Source: Melioribacteraceae bacterium (GTDB taxonomy: Bacteria > Bacteroidota > Ignavibacteria > Ignavibacteriales > Melioribacteraceae). From it: DNA of 38,473 nucleotides. Under the pieces are notes generated by a model. The model searched no databases and was not told the DNA's origin. It saw only the letters and a program-made list of their open reading frames with translations. The position numbers and the translations under genes are program-made. Positions within the stretch are counted from its first letter, which is position 1; every line of letters begins with the position of its first letter. This document shows positions 23,721-33,112 of this stretch, one piece after another. Location of the stretch: contig JALVFE010000015.1 in the NCBI GenBank assembly GCA_027030245.1, forward strand, positions 1 through 38,473, given 5' to 3'.

Positions 23721-24620
23721 ATGAAATTCATAAATGCGATATTATTCGGAACACTTTTTATTTTTCTTACAAGTTGCACCGGCGGAAACAAACCGCATGC
23801 AAGCAAAGAATACTTGCAGGAAATGGATGCATGGCGGGCGAAAAGAATAAAAAACCTTAAAAGCGAAACCGGTTGGTTGAATCTTGTTGGATTAAATTGG
23901 TTAAAGGAAGGAGAGAATACTTTCGGTTCTGGGAAAAACAACGATATAATTTTCCCGGAAGACACTCCAGAACAAATCGGGACATTCGTTTTGAAGAACG
24001 GAAAGGTAACCGTAAACATTAATCAAAACGTTGACGTTGAAATTAACGGTAAAAAAATTACAACGTCCGAATTGGAAAATGATTTACACGGAAAACCGAC
24101 TGTTTTATCGTGGAAAAATTACCGCTGGTTCATAATAAAACGAGCCGACCGCTTCGGTGTACGGTTAAGAAATCTCGAAGCAAAATTAGTTAAGGAATTC
24201 AAAGGAATCGAATCTTATCCCGTGGATGAAAAGTGGAAGGTTCCGGCAATTTTCGTAAGATATAAAACTCCCAAACTTCTTGAAATCCCAACAATTATCG
24301 GAACGATTGAAGAAGATACGGCGAAAGGCTATTTGCAATTCGAGCTTGAAGGCAATCAATTCACTTTGGATCCGATTGATTCGGGAGATAAATTTTTTAT
24401 CATATTTGCCGATAAAACAAGCGGGAAAGAAACTTACGGCGGCGGAAGATTTTTGTATGTCCCGAAGCCGGATTCATCCGGCAAAACGGTAATCGATTTC
24501 AACAAAGCTTATAATCCGCCTTGTGCATTTACGAAATACGCTACTTGCCCGTTACCGCCTAAAGATAATTACTTGAAAATTGCAATAACAGCGGGTGAAA
24601 AAAATTACGGGGAACATTAA
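23721..24620 (+). CDS. DUF1684-family lipoprotein
   Basis: A 299-residue exported protein. The N-terminus ends in a lipobox (FIFLTSC, Cys19). The DUF1684 signature is clear: WRAKRIKNLKSETGWLNLVG, a WLKEGENTFGSG strand, DRFGVRLRN, then the highly conserved C-terminal block KTSGKETYGGGRFLYVP, IDFNKAYNPPCAFTKYATCP and LPPKDNYLKIAITAGEK. The family is widespread in Bacteroidota and actinobacteria but has no established biochemical role; the PPCAF...CPLPP segment may hold a disulphide. It is convergent with the DUF547 gene. Confidence 0.9.
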   Translation: MKFINAILFGTLFIFLTSCTGGNKPHASKEYLQEMDAWRAKRIKNLKSETGWLNLVGLNWLKEGENTFGSGKNNDIIFPEDTPEQIGTFVLKNGKVTVNINQNVDVEINGKKITTSELENDLHGKPTVLSWKNYRWFIIKRADRFGVRLRNLEAKLVKEFKGIESYPVDEKWKVPAIFVRYKTPKLLEIPTIIGTIEEDTAKGYLQFELEGNQFTLDPIDSGDKFFIIFADKTSGKETYGGGRFLYVPKPDSSGKTVIDFNKAYNPPCAFTKYATCPLPPKDNYLKIAITAGEKNYGEH

Positions 24621-24678
24621 AAATCAACATGATTGTTGAAAAATAGAATTAGTAAGTTTTTAATTATTTCAATATAAA

Positions 24679-25458
24679 TTATTCTTTTTCTTCGTTCAAT
24701 CCCCAATCATAATCGAGATAATCGATTTCCCATTTTTCCGCATTCTCTTTTATGTCGCGGGCAATTTCTTCCGGTAAATACGGAGAGATAAACATCAATA
24801 TCTCTTCATCAGAATTGCCGAAATCGCTTTCGTACCAATCCATTATTTTGGAAAGCTCCGCCGTTCTTGTTTTAAGATTAAATTTGTTTTTGGTTGAATC
24901 GTTAAAAAATAATTTCGCTTGGTCATCCAACTGACGCTCCAATTCAGCTCCTTCGTAAGCTTCGTTTCTTAGCGGCGGGCAACTCAGCGCACCGCATACA
25001 AGCGCAAAATGAATTCGCGGTTCCTTAAACTTCTTGCGGATAATATCGTGTTCAATATTATTTAACGATATCGATTTACCGTTTACCTTAAAAATTTCTT
25101 TGTGCCATACCGTAGTTCCCAAAACATGACCCAAAATTCTTCCGCCTGTATGCAATTCGTTTATACTTTTTACGGGATAATTATCAGTTATCACTTTCAA
25201 CGTAAAAGCGTTATACGCATTTATCCAAAAAGCAAGCCGGTCGTTTTTATCCGCTATGGTATCGGGATTAATATTATTCAACATTTCCACGTATTCGTTC
25301 AACTGTTTATCGGTTTTTAATGCAGAGTAATTAACCAATCCGTTGTGAACATATTGTTGCAATATTGCCGTAAAAAGTTCATGCTTTTTTTTGGCGTTTG
25401 TTATTGACGCCGTCAGCGAAAAAATTAATATTAGAATTAACTTTATATTAATTTTCAT
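24679..25458 (-). CDS. DUF547-family exported protein
   Basis: A 259-residue protein with a signal peptide (KLILILIFSLTASITNA). The DUF547 core contains LAFWINAYNAFTLKVI, SLNNIEHDIIRKKF, and IHFALVCGALSCPPLRNEAY with the conserved Cys pair and Cys-Pro-Pro, then a C-terminal ...SDFG segment. The family is of unknown function, possibly a catalytic Cys-containing fold. It begins 20 bases after the stop of the TIGR04282-like gene with AAGGA upstream, so it is the last gene of a four-gene operon with three glycosyltransferase-type genes. Confidence 0.88.
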   Translation of the reverse strand: MKINIKLILILIFSLTASITNAKKKHELFTAILQQYVHNGLVNYSALKTDKQLNEYVEMLNNINPDTIADKNDRLAFWINAYNAFTLKVITDNYPVKSINELHTGGRILGHVLGTTVWHKEIFKVNGKSISLNNIEHDIIRKKFKEPRIHFALVCGALSCPPLRNEAYEGAELERQLDDQAKLFFNDSTKNKFNLKTRTAELSKIMDWYESDFGNSDEEILMFISPYLPEEIARDIKENAEKWEIDYLDYDWGLNEEKE

Positions 25459-25478
25459 TTGAATATTCCTTTCATTAA

Positions 25479-26141
25479 TTAATCCCCGAACACCGCTTTA
25501 CGTAAGCTTTCTTTGAAATTTGTATCGCCTTTTTTTGACTTCAACCAGTTGAGTAATTCCAGTTCCGTATCTATATCGTGTAATTTATTAAGCAGCTTTG
25601 GTTTTAATCCCAGTTCTCTAAGCTTCCTTAATGTTTGATCAAATACATGATGAGTACTCCACTCGATATTCCGGAAAATCGACGGAATTGGCCCTTTAAG
25701 TCCAAGCAGATAATAGCCGCCGTCGTATGTAGGACCGATTACAACATCATGCCGTTCCAATTCATCAAAAGCCTTTTTCAATAATTCCGAATCCACGTCC
25801 GGTATATCCGTTCCCACTATTACAACTTTTTCCATTCCCTTAGCGAATGCTTCGTTGAAAGAGCGGTTCATCTTTGTTCCCAAATCGCCATTTGATTGCG
25901 GCAAATAATTAAAATCTTTCGATACCCATTCTTTAATTTTCTTCAATTCATTTTGCGGATAGAAATACAGAAAAATTTCCGTATCGCCGTTCAGCGCTGC
26001 TGCAGCGTCAAAAAGATGCTTGGCACAAACATTATAAAACTTTATCGCTTTTTCATTGCCGATAGTTGCGGCAAGCCGGGTTTTTACTTTGCCGTATTGC
26101 GGATATTTTGAAAATATTATCAAACCGTTCCGTTTATTCAT
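25479..26141 (-). CDS. TIGR04282-like (DUF2064) glycosyltransferase / nucleotidyltransferase-fold protein
   Basis: A 220-residue protein of the family named TIGR04282 'arsenosugar biosynthesis glycosyltransferase', a GT-A-like fold related to CofC/MobA. It begins NGLIIFSKYPQYGKVKTRLA, with the K-T-R-L loop typical of nucleotidyl or sugar-nucleotide binding, then VVIVGTDIPDVDSELL (metal-binding Asp region), DVVIGPTYDGGYYLLGLK and EWSTHHVFDQTL. I chose ATG 26141 because AAAGG lies upstream; the earlier ATG at 26168 would add nine residues. It overlaps the end of the TIGR04283-like gene, implying coupling. Arsenosugar synthesis itself is not supported here, because no ArsM or ArsS gene is present. 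Confidence 0.85.
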   Translation of the reverse strand: MNKRNGLIIFSKYPQYGKVKTRLAATIGNEKAIKFYNVCAKHLFDAAAALNGDTEIFLYFYPQNELKKIKEWVSKDFNYLPQSNGDLGTKMNRSFNEAFAKGMEKVVIVGTDIPDVDSELLKKAFDELERHDVVIGPTYDGGYYLLGLKGPIPSIFRNIEWSTHHVFDQTLRKLRELGLKPKLLNKLHDIDTELELLNWLKSKKGDTNFKESLRKAVFGD

Positions 26142-26805
26142 CGTAATACCTTTTGTAAATTTCTTCATCCGTCTTGCCGGAATAGTAAAGTATAAAATAC
26201 ATTATGTTGCTAAACTGTGTTTTAATATAACCTTTTTTTTCGAACCTGCGGGAAGAAGTTATCACTTTTGGTTTAAGTTTAATTATTTTGGTTTTGTTAC
26301 GTACCTTTCTCAAAAAGGAAACATCCTCAAAAATTTTCACATCCGGGAAACCGCCCAACTCTTCAAAAAATTTTTTCCTTACAATTATTACTTGATCGCC
26401 GAATGTGGTAAACACCGATTCGAATCTGGTGAAATAAGAATAAAGAGATAAGATAAAATTAGAATTATCAAACTTTAAATTAAATGTTGCTATCCGCACA
26501 TTTTTATCTGCAAAGCGATTGCTTATGATTTCGAAAGCATTGGGGGGCAAAAAAGTATCGGCATGCAGAAAAAGAAGAATATCGCCGCGTGCAATTTTAG
26601 CCGCAGTATTCATCTGGATTCCCCTACCGCGCTTCCCGTTTATTATTTTCACCGGAAAAGTTCCGGCAATTTCCCGAGTTTTGTCAGTCGAATTTCCGTC
26701 GCTTATAATAATTTCGAATTCTGCGTTATGAGAAATTAAATTCCCAAGCGTCTTTCCGATTATCCGCTCTTCGTTATATGTCGGGATAATTACCGAGTAT
26801 TTCAT
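26134..26805 (-). CDS. TIGR04283-like family 2 glycosyltransferase
   Basis: A 223-residue GT-A inverting glycosyltransferase of the TIGR04283 type. It starts MKYSVIIPTYNEERIIGKTL, with the nucleotide-binding segment FEIIISDGNSTDKT, the metal-binding LFLHADTFLPP, and the acceptor-side block FGDQVIIVRKKFFEELGGFP with EDVSF. The ATG at 26805 puts the fold at the N-terminus; a start at 26910 would add an unrelated leader overlapping the previous gene. It is paired with the TIGR04282-like gene, as the two families often are. The sugar and acceptor are unknown. Confidence 0.85.
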   Translation of the reverse strand: MKYSVIIPTYNEERIIGKTLGNLISHNAEFEIIISDGNSTDKTREIAGTFPVKIINGKRGRGIQMNTAAKIARGDILLFLHADTFLPPNAFEIISNRFADKNVRIATFNLKFDNSNFILSLYSYFTRFESVFTTFGDQVIIVRKKFFEELGGFPDVKIFEDVSFLRKVRNKTKIIKLKPKVITSSRRFEKKGYIKTQFSNIMYFILYYSGKTDEEIYKRYYDE

Positions 26806-26866
26806 AATATTCAAAAATAGAAAAAGTGAGTATGAGATTTTGTCGTTTGCACGATAGCGTGGAGTA

Positions 26867-27574
26867 TTAGGATTTAGCCTTTTTCCTTTCTCCTTTAATT
26901 GCGTAAGCAAATATCGTTTTCAATATGATTATGCTTGCCATAACCGTACCTTTTATTGTTCCGGTTACTTTCGATTTTCCTATTCTTTTGCGGTAGCGGA
27001 CGGGAATTTCTTTTATTTTATAATTTTTTTGAGCAGCTTTCATCTGCATTTCAACAGTCCAGCCGTACCATTTATCCTTCATCCGCAACTCTAAAAGTTT
27101 ATCCAGCTTAATTGCGCGGAAAGGACCCAAGTCGGTATATTTTACACCCCAAAACAAATTAATTAAAAATCCGGCAATGATACTTCCAATACGGGATTGC
27201 AACGGTAATGCGCCTTTTTCGCGTTTGCCGAGAACCCTGCTGCCTAAAACGAAATCGTAATTTTCTTTGATTATGGGATCGAGTAATAATCCGATTTCTT
27301 CCGGGTAATCGCTGTAATCCCCGTCCATGAAAACTATGATATCGTAATTTTTCCTTTTACAGTAATCGATACCGGTTAAGCAAGCCGCTCCGTAACCTTG
27401 GAATGTTTCGGTCAGTACTGTTGCTCCGGCATTCCGTGCAACTTCAACGGTGCCGTCGGTAGAATTATTGTTCACAACAATTATTTCATCAACATAAGTC
27501 AAGGGAATTTCTTTAACAACCTTACCTATCGATTGCTCTTCGTTGTACGCCGGAATTATTACTGCAACTTGCAT
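26867..27574 (-). CDS. GT2-family polyprenyl-phosphate glycosyltransferase-like protein
   Basis: A 235-residue GT-A glycosyltransferase of the DPM1/polyprenyl-phosphate mannosyl- or glucosyltransferase group. It shows MQVAVIIPAYNEEQSIGKVV, DEIIVVNNNSTDGTVEVA, the DxD-like MDGDYSDYP (residues 84-86), and GVKYTDLGPFRAIK with the conserved TDL-GPFR block, then EMQMKAAQ and PVRYRKRIGKSKVTG. A hydrophobic C-terminal segment (about 205-225) may touch the membrane. It is the first gene of a four-gene operon, 61 bases before the TIGR04283-like gene. It probably charges a lipid carrier with a sugar for later glycan assembly. Confidence 0.85.
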   Translation of the reverse strand: MQVAVIIPAYNEEQSIGKVVKEIPLTYVDEIIVVNNNSTDGTVEVARNAGATVLTETFQGYGAACLTGIDYCKRKNYDIIVFMDGDYSDYPEEIGLLLDPIIKENYDFVLGSRVLGKREKGALPLQSRIGSIIAGFLINLFWGVKYTDLGPFRAIKLDKLLELRMKDKWYGWTVEMQMKAAQKNYKIKEIPVRYRKRIGKSKVTGTIKGTVMASIIILKTIFAYAIKGERKKAKS

Positions 27575-27800
27575 AAAATGAACCTAACGAAAAATGAAGA
27601 ATAAAATAACCTATTAAATCAGGTGATTCGAAACCGTAAAAACAAAAAGATTAAATTCAAATAAAAGATGATGTTCGACAAAGTAGCCCGGTTTACGAAA
27701 AAGAAACGCAACAATTCGGATGCATATAATTACAAATTATTAAGTTATTAATTTTTATATCTGAAGTTTTAATAGAATTTAGAAAAACGGTACAATCGAA

Positions 27801-29324
27801 TTAATCCAACGGACCTATTTCTTTTTCCACTTCTTCCAAAATCTCGCACGATTTCACCAACTCTTTCATTTTCGTATGATCGTTGTACAACGGTCTGTCT
27901 ACATCCAAATGTTCCACATGTTTTCGTATAACTTCTTTGGCTTTGGTAACACCTTTACCCGGAGTAAATTCACGGAAATCGAGTGCCTGAGCAGCCGCCA
28001 TAAATTCTATACCCAAAACACCGTAAGCGTTATCGAGAATTTGTGCGTTTTTTATAGCCGTGTTCATTCCCATCGAAACAAAATCCTCTTGATCCGCAGC
28101 AGCCGGAATCGATTGAATGGATGCGGGAACGGATAAAATCCTTTGCTCAACAATTAAAGAATCGGCAGTGTATTGACTTAACATCATACCGGAGAACATT
28201 CCCGCGCCTTTAGTTAAAAATGCTGGAAGTCCAACATTCAATGCCGGGTTAAGCAATCTGTTCAACCTTCTTTCGGAAAGAACGCTTACCATTGTTACCG
28301 CAGCGCCTACCATATCCATCGGAAGCGAAACCGGTGTGCCTTGAAAGTTAGCGCCGGTTAAGGTTAATTTTTCATCGGGAAAGAAAACGGGATTATCGCC
28401 CACACCGTTTAATTCCGTTTCTACTTGGGTTTTAGCCCATGCCACCGCATCGCGTGCGGCACCAATCACTTGCGGAGTGGAACGCATCGAATATGCGTCT
28501 TGAACTTTGGTTTTATATTTACCGCTCAGCAAATCGCTTCCCTCAATACATTTTGCAATGGAACGCGAGCTTTTAATCGCGCCGGAAAATCCCCTCGCTT
28601 CGTGCAATTTTGTATTATAAGGTTTCATATTTGCGAGCAAAGCTTCCAAACTCATTGCGGCGGCTATTTCCGCTTGTTTCAACCAACGTTCAATATCATA
28701 AAGATGTATTGCGCTCATTGCCGTAAGTAAATTCGAACCGTTAATTGTGGCAAGTCCGTCTCTTGCTTCCAGTCCGGGAATTTTTATTCCTGCCCTCTCA
28801 AACGCAACCTTGCCCGGTAAACGTTCGCCATTGTAAAAAGCTTCTCCTTCGCCCATCATAAGCAGGGCGATTTGGGACATGGGAGCCAAATCACCGCTGG
28901 CGCCTACGGAACCTTTTTGGCAAACAACGGGAGTTACGCCTTTGTTCAACATTTCCACAAGCGTTAATGTTATTTCCGGGCGGCATCCCGATTGACCGTG
29001 TGCGTGAACGTTAATTCTTCCTGCCATTGCGCCGCGCACGTATTCGATTGGCGCCGGTTCGCCGATTCCGGCCGAATGGTTATATATCAAATATTTCTGG
29101 AATTCTTTAACTTGGTCGTCGTCCAAAATTATTTCGGAAAATTCGCCGATCCCCGTGTTTATTCCGTACATTATTTCCCGCGCTTTTATCTTTTCTTCCA
29201 GCATTGCCCTGCACTTTTTTATCCGTGCAAGTGCATCGGCGGATAATTCCACTTTTTCGTTGTGGCGGGCAATCCGCACTAATTTTTCTATAGTTAAACC
29301 GGAACCGTCTAAAACAATTGCCAT
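27801..29324 (-). CDS. Histidine/aromatic amino acid ammonia-lyase, MIO-dependent
   Basis: A 507-residue enzyme of the HAL/PAL/TAL family, which eliminates ammonia from an aromatic amino acid through an MIO cofactor made from its own Ala-Ser-Gly. That triad is Ala142-Ser143-Gly144 in GSVGASGDLAPM. Length and NHSAGIGEP, GDNPVFF and ADQEDFVSMG match histidine ammonia-lyase best. However, the HAL-typical QEDHVSMG reads QEDF (Phe415), and the usual GYSG loop reads GQSG, so the substrate may not be histidine. No hutU, hutI or hutG gene is near, which removes the context that would confirm histidine degradation. AGGAG before the ATG supports the start. Confidence 0.85.
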   Translation of the reverse strand: MAIVLDGSGLTIEKLVRIARHNEKVELSADALARIKKCRAMLEEKIKAREIMYGINTGIGEFSEIILDDDQVKEFQKYLIYNHSAGIGEPAPIEYVRGAMAGRINVHAHGQSGCRPEITLTLVEMLNKGVTPVVCQKGSVGASGDLAPMSQIALLMMGEGEAFYNGERLPGKVAFERAGIKIPGLEARDGLATINGSNLLTAMSAIHLYDIERWLKQAEIAAAMSLEALLANMKPYNTKLHEARGFSGAIKSSRSIAKCIEGSDLLSGKYKTKVQDAYSMRSTPQVIGAARDAVAWAKTQVETELNGVGDNPVFFPDEKLTLTGANFQGTPVSLPMDMVGAAVTMVSVLSERRLNRLLNPALNVGLPAFLTKGAGMFSGMMLSQYTADSLIVEQRILSVPASIQSIPAAADQEDFVSMGMNTAIKNAQILDNAYGVLGIEFMAAAQALDFREFTPGKGVTKAKEVIRKHVEHLDVDRPLYNDHTKMKELVKSCEILEEVEKEIGPLD

Positions 29325-29406
29325 AATTTTCTCCTAAGTTTCCAAAATAACCGAATTCAAAATTAACAATTCATTCCGTCAAATCTAAAATAATTTTCTA
29401 TGCGTT

Positions 29407-30669
29407 TTATCTTCCCGCCATTCTTTTGATTTTGTTGTAATTGGCTAAATCGGTTCTGAACCGGATTGTGCTTAATTCGTCATCGTATTTTACCGAAAGC
29501 ACATTTGCCATAGAATGGATTTTTGCAATAAGCTCGGGTTTGTTAATCGAAATTTTTATACTGTCTTCCACAAAATTATTCTCGTAAATCTCATTTATCA
29601 TTTCTTTTAATTTATTGATGTTCATTCCCCGTGCGGCGGAAAGTACAATCGCATTTTTATATTTGTTAAGAACATATTCGATAGTCCGTTTGTCTTCCAG
29701 AAGGTCGACTTTATTAAACACTTTTATCTGATACTTCTTATCGCATTGCAATTCTTTCAAAGTGTCGTCTACAACTTTTATATGATCTTCGAAAGCCGGA
29801 TTGGAAATATCGATCACATGTAAAATCAAATCGGCATCGCGCACAACGTTCAACGTGCTCTTAAACGATGCGACAAGATGATGCGGCAATTTGCGGATAA
29901 ATCCAACGGTATCGCTTACGAGAACGGTTTTGTTTTTTCCCAATTTCAACGAACGGGTGGTGGAATCGAGCGTTGCGAAAAGTTTGTCTTCCGTCAAAAC
30001 GTCGGCTTTCGTGAGTAAGTTCAGTAACGTCGATTTGCCCGCATTGGTATAACCCACGAGCGACACTTTGAAAAATCCTTTACGCGGAAGGCTTTTGGTT
30101 ATTTGCTGCGATTCAATTTTCTTTAGCTTTTCTTTGAGTTTGCTAATCCGGTTTCTTATTAATCTTCTGTCGGTTTCAATTTGCGTTTCACCCGGACCTT
30201 TGGTCCCTATACCACCGTATTGCTTGGAAAGGTGCGTCCACGCCCGGGTTAACCTTGGAAGCATATATTGTAATTGCGCGAGTTCAACTTGGGTTTTAGC
30301 TTGGTTCGTTTTCGCATGCGAAGCAAAAATATCAAGTATCAATCCGCTTCTGTCCATTATTTTTCTGTTTATCAATTTTTCAAGGTTCCGGACTTGCGTC
30401 GGATTTAAATCTTCATCAAATATCACAAGGGAAATATCGTTCAGTTCAACAAGCTCCGCAATTTCTTCCGCTTTTCCTTTTCCGATAAAATATGCCGGAT
30501 CTATCCGTTCGCGTTCTTGAATGATTTTAATTAACGTTTCGGCGCCGGCGGTTTCTGCTAGCATTTCAAGTTCGTTCAAATGTTCTTCTGCCGTTTTTTT
30601 CGGAATTCTCCTGTTTTTAATTCCGATTAAAATCGCTCTTTCTTTTATTTCGTTTTTTATCTCTTCCAT
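29407..30669 (-). CDS. hflX: GTPase HflX
   Basis: A 420-residue ribosome-associated GTPase that splits stalled or stress-damaged 70S ribosomes. The N-terminal HflX domain includes DPAYFIGKGKAEEI and FDEDLNPTQVRNLEK with GLILDIFASHAKTNQAKTQV, and a coiled linker precedes the G domain. GTPase motifs are G1 GYTNAGKS at 206-213, a G2 Thr in ATLDSTTR, G3 DTVGFIRKLP, G4 NKVD and G5 SAARG. All key residues are kept. It starts 14 bases after the BatA-type gene stop and is likely co-transcribed with it. Confidence 0.96.
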   Translation of the reverse strand: MEEIKNEIKERAILIGIKNRRIPKKTAEEHLNELEMLAETAGAETLIKIIQERERIDPAYFIGKGKAEEIAELVELNDISLVIFDEDLNPTQVRNLEKLINRKIMDRSGLILDIFASHAKTNQAKTQVELAQLQYMLPRLTRAWTHLSKQYGGIGTKGPGETQIETDRRLIRNRISKLKEKLKKIESQQITKSLPRKGFFKVSLVGYTNAGKSTLLNLLTKADVLTEDKLFATLDSTTRSLKLGKNKTVLVSDTVGFIRKLPHHLVASFKSTLNVVRDADLILHVIDISNPAFEDHIKVVDDTLKELQCDKKYQIKVFNKVDLLEDKRTIEYVLNKYKNAIVLSAARGMNINKLKEMINEIYENNFVEDSIKISINKPELIAKIHSMANVLSVKYDDELSTIRFRTDLANYNKIKRMAGR

Positions 30670-30683
30670 AAAGTTTTAATTAG

Positions 30684-32762
30684 TTAAATATTTTCCAAAT
30701 CCTTTTTCGCACTCTTCGAAACAAACATTTCCAGCAAAGCCAATACCAACGCAATAATTAAAAAATAACGCCATAATTCTGTTCCGAAGCGGGATTGATA
30801 AATAATTTTTTTAAAATTTTCTTCAGGTTTCAGATTAATTACTTTCCCCGGGTAATTTAAAGTTTTCAGAACGTTTTCGAATTCCGTTTCGCTCAAAACC
30901 GAAAGATCGGACTCCGCCGGATTAAAATTCACCGCATAATAATCAATCAATTTTTTACCTGAATAAAATTTATAAATTCCGCTTTTACCTGTTTTTGAAT
31001 AAGCATAAAATTTACCCGCTTTTTTCAAATCCAGTTCAATAAATTCCTCTCCGCCGGGTTTAACAACTTTAATTTGGGGAAGCGAAACATTTCTTAAACT
31101 CAAATCGATTTTATCCCCCGTTCTAATTACGCTGATTTTTTGATTTGAAGAAGTTAAGTAATAAACCAATTTATTCATTAACGGGGCAAAAATTCCTTTC
31201 AACGGAAAATCGCTCCATTCGAGTCCCGGCGCTACCGAGAAAAACATTATTTTACCTTTGCCGAGATTATATTCGCTTAAAAAAGACGAATTATCGATTA
31301 ACGAAATTATACTTTTCCCTTTGCCTTGAGTGTTCATTTGCAAATATTTGTAAATCAAGGGCGAATCGAGTTTAGGATTAAAATTTTTTCTGAATAAGTT
31401 TGAGAAAACCGGATGATTCAAATCTATTTTTTCAAAAACAACGGGATTATCCGGGAAATTATTGATTTGCTCCGGTAAAGGTAAATTCAATTTTTCACAA
31501 AAGCTCCGGACTTTGCTGAGTTCATCGTTGGAAGCGGGCATAAAAATTAAATTACCTCCGTTTAACAAATAATCTTTCAGCACGCCGGTATTTACCGTAA
31601 GCGCACCCAAAACAAAAATCACATCGTAATTTTTAAGATTGCGGGAAGCTATCTGCTCTTTGCTAATTTTTTCAAGCGAAATTGCTCCGGCTATTTCCGG
31701 CTTTAATGCAAGCGAAGGAAATTTCGCATCGTAATTTTTACCGGTAATTAATAAAACTTTTATTTTCTCCGGGACATAAATTCCCAAATACATTTTGTTA
31801 TCCCTCAAAATATCATCGTCGTCCAACTCGGCTGAAATTTCCAGTAATCCTTTTTCTTTAAGCGTAGTAGTTAATTTATAAGATTTGCTTTCACCTGCGG
31901 CAAGTTTTACTCCCGCATGCGCACGCCGCTTGCCGTTAATAAATAAAGTTATTGTAGCATTGTTAATGTTTTGAGCGGAATTGTTTTTCACGGTGACCGT
32001 AAATTCAACCGGTTTGTTAAATTCAAAAATCTGATTGTCCGATTTAAAATCCGTTACCGTTAAATTAGTAACGTTTTTAGGGTTAAACCTTATTTCGTAA
32101 AATCTGCTTTCCGGTAAGTTTTCAAACTTTTGTTTATTATTTTTGTTTAATTTCAAATAATTTATTTTCTGAAAATCCGAGATATAATAAATCTCTTTGT
32201 TAAAGTTCATCGAATTTTCAAGTTCCTCAAATACTTTCATTAAAACGGGAGAATGTTGGGAAGTTATATCGGAAATTTCAGATTGTTTAATAATTTTTTT
32301 CACGGCAGAAAAATCTTGCGAAGGTTTAACGGCATTTCCGTTCAAACCCGAAGTAAAAACAACAGAAATTTCATCTCCTTCTTGAAGGTTATCGATTAAC
32401 TTTCCGGCGATAACTTTAGCTTGATTAAAATAAGCGCCTTTTTCGTCAATCACGCTCATGCTGTAAGAGTTATCGATAATAAAGTAAGCCGATGTTTTTG
32501 CCGCCGAATTCCCAAACGAAATACTCTTGATTGTCGGTCTGGCAAACGCCATTACGAGAAAAGCAATGATCAACATTCTGATAGCAAGCAAGAGCCATTG
32601 CTTCAGACGGATTTTTCTTATTTTACTTTTCCGGAGCTCTTTAAGGAAAGCAAGCGTGCTGAATTCTACTTTTTTTAAACGCTTTAAATTTAATAAGTGG
32701 ATGATAACCGGAATTGCCGCGGCAAGCATTCCGATTAAAACAGCGGGATTTAAAAATACCAT
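30684..32762 (-). CDS. BatA/vWA-domain membrane protein
   Basis: A 692-residue inner-membrane protein. The BatA N-terminal domain (MVFLNPAVLIGMLAAAIPVI, IHLLNLKRLKKVEFSTLAFL) gives one membrane helix with the typical LKR-rich cytoplasmic loop. A second helix (about 56-74) is followed by a von Willebrand A domain whose MIDAS motif is Asp97-x-Ser99-x-Ser101 in IIDNSYSMS. A periplasmic beta-rich region and a glutamine-amidotransferase-like segment (YDVIFVLGALTVNTG) follow, and a final helix lies near 665-683. This is the large BatA-like paralogue common in Bacteroidota. The family is linked to stress or aerotolerance, but its biochemical role is unproven. It leads directly into hflX. Confidence 0.87.
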   Translation of the reverse strand: MVFLNPAVLIGMLAAAIPVIIHLLNLKRLKKVEFSTLAFLKELRKSKIRKIRLKQWLLLAIRMLIIAFLVMAFARPTIKSISFGNSAAKTSAYFIIDNSYSMSVIDEKGAYFNQAKVIAGKLIDNLQEGDEISVVFTSGLNGNAVKPSQDFSAVKKIIKQSEISDITSQHSPVLMKVFEELENSMNFNKEIYYISDFQKINYLKLNKNNKQKFENLPESRFYEIRFNPKNVTNLTVTDFKSDNQIFEFNKPVEFTVTVKNNSAQNINNATITLFINGKRRAHAGVKLAAGESKSYKLTTTLKEKGLLEISAELDDDDILRDNKMYLGIYVPEKIKVLLITGKNYDAKFPSLALKPEIAGAISLEKISKEQIASRNLKNYDVIFVLGALTVNTGVLKDYLLNGGNLIFMPASNDELSKVRSFCEKLNLPLPEQINNFPDNPVVFEKIDLNHPVFSNLFRKNFNPKLDSPLIYKYLQMNTQGKGKSIISLIDNSSFLSEYNLGKGKIMFFSVAPGLEWSDFPLKGIFAPLMNKLVYYLTSSNQKISVIRTGDKIDLSLRNVSLPQIKVVKPGGEEFIELDLKKAGKFYAYSKTGKSGIYKFYSGKKLIDYYAVNFNPAESDLSVLSETEFENVLKTLNYPGKVINLKPEENFKKIIYQSRFGTELWRYFLIIALVLALLEMFVSKSAKKDLENI

Positions 32763-32907
32763 AAATCTTTAACCTTCGTTAATCTACTCATCTTACTTTC
32801 CTATAAAGCAATGGTTCCAAAACAAAAATACTAAAATTGGCGATTAAAGACATTTCCGAAATTTGATATTTATCTATTAGTCATACATGATACTTGTTTG
32901 GACAGTC

Positions 32908-32994
32908 AGCCGCTAATGCGCGAATGAAAAAATCATTTTTGGGAATGCAAGGTTTGTATTTCTACTGCTGGATGGATGGTCGTAGCAGTGAAAA
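32908..32994. repeat. Dispersed direct repeat (AGCCGCTAATGCGCGAATG unit), copy 1
   Basis: AGCCGCTAATGCGCGAATGA is followed by AAAAATCATTTT, a GGGAA...AAGGTTT stretch and a GGATGG..GGTCGTAGCAG end. It aligns with 37905-37980 over about 80 bases. Confidence 0.7.
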
Positions 32995-33058
32995 TTTATT
33001 TTAATTAGATGCCGGACCAATTCGCCTCTGGCAAACAGAATGCCACAGAATAGAAACC

Positions 33059-33098
33059 GTCATCCCGAACTGGTTTCGGGATCTAAAATGAACTCTCT
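33059..33098. repeat. CATCCCG-class dispersed repeat, copy 3
   Basis: GTCATCCCGAACTGGTTTCG followed by GGATCTAAAATGAACTCTCT. It is nearly identical to the unit at 37862 and has the same preceding CACAGAATAGAAAC. Confidence 0.75.
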
Positions 33099-33112
33099 AT
33101 TTCATCCAGCAA

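Noticed and set aside
24629-24642. CAAC...GTTG hairpin between the DUF1684 and DUF547 genes as a terminator
   Set aside because: Only a four-base stem with a short A/T tract; too weak to call.
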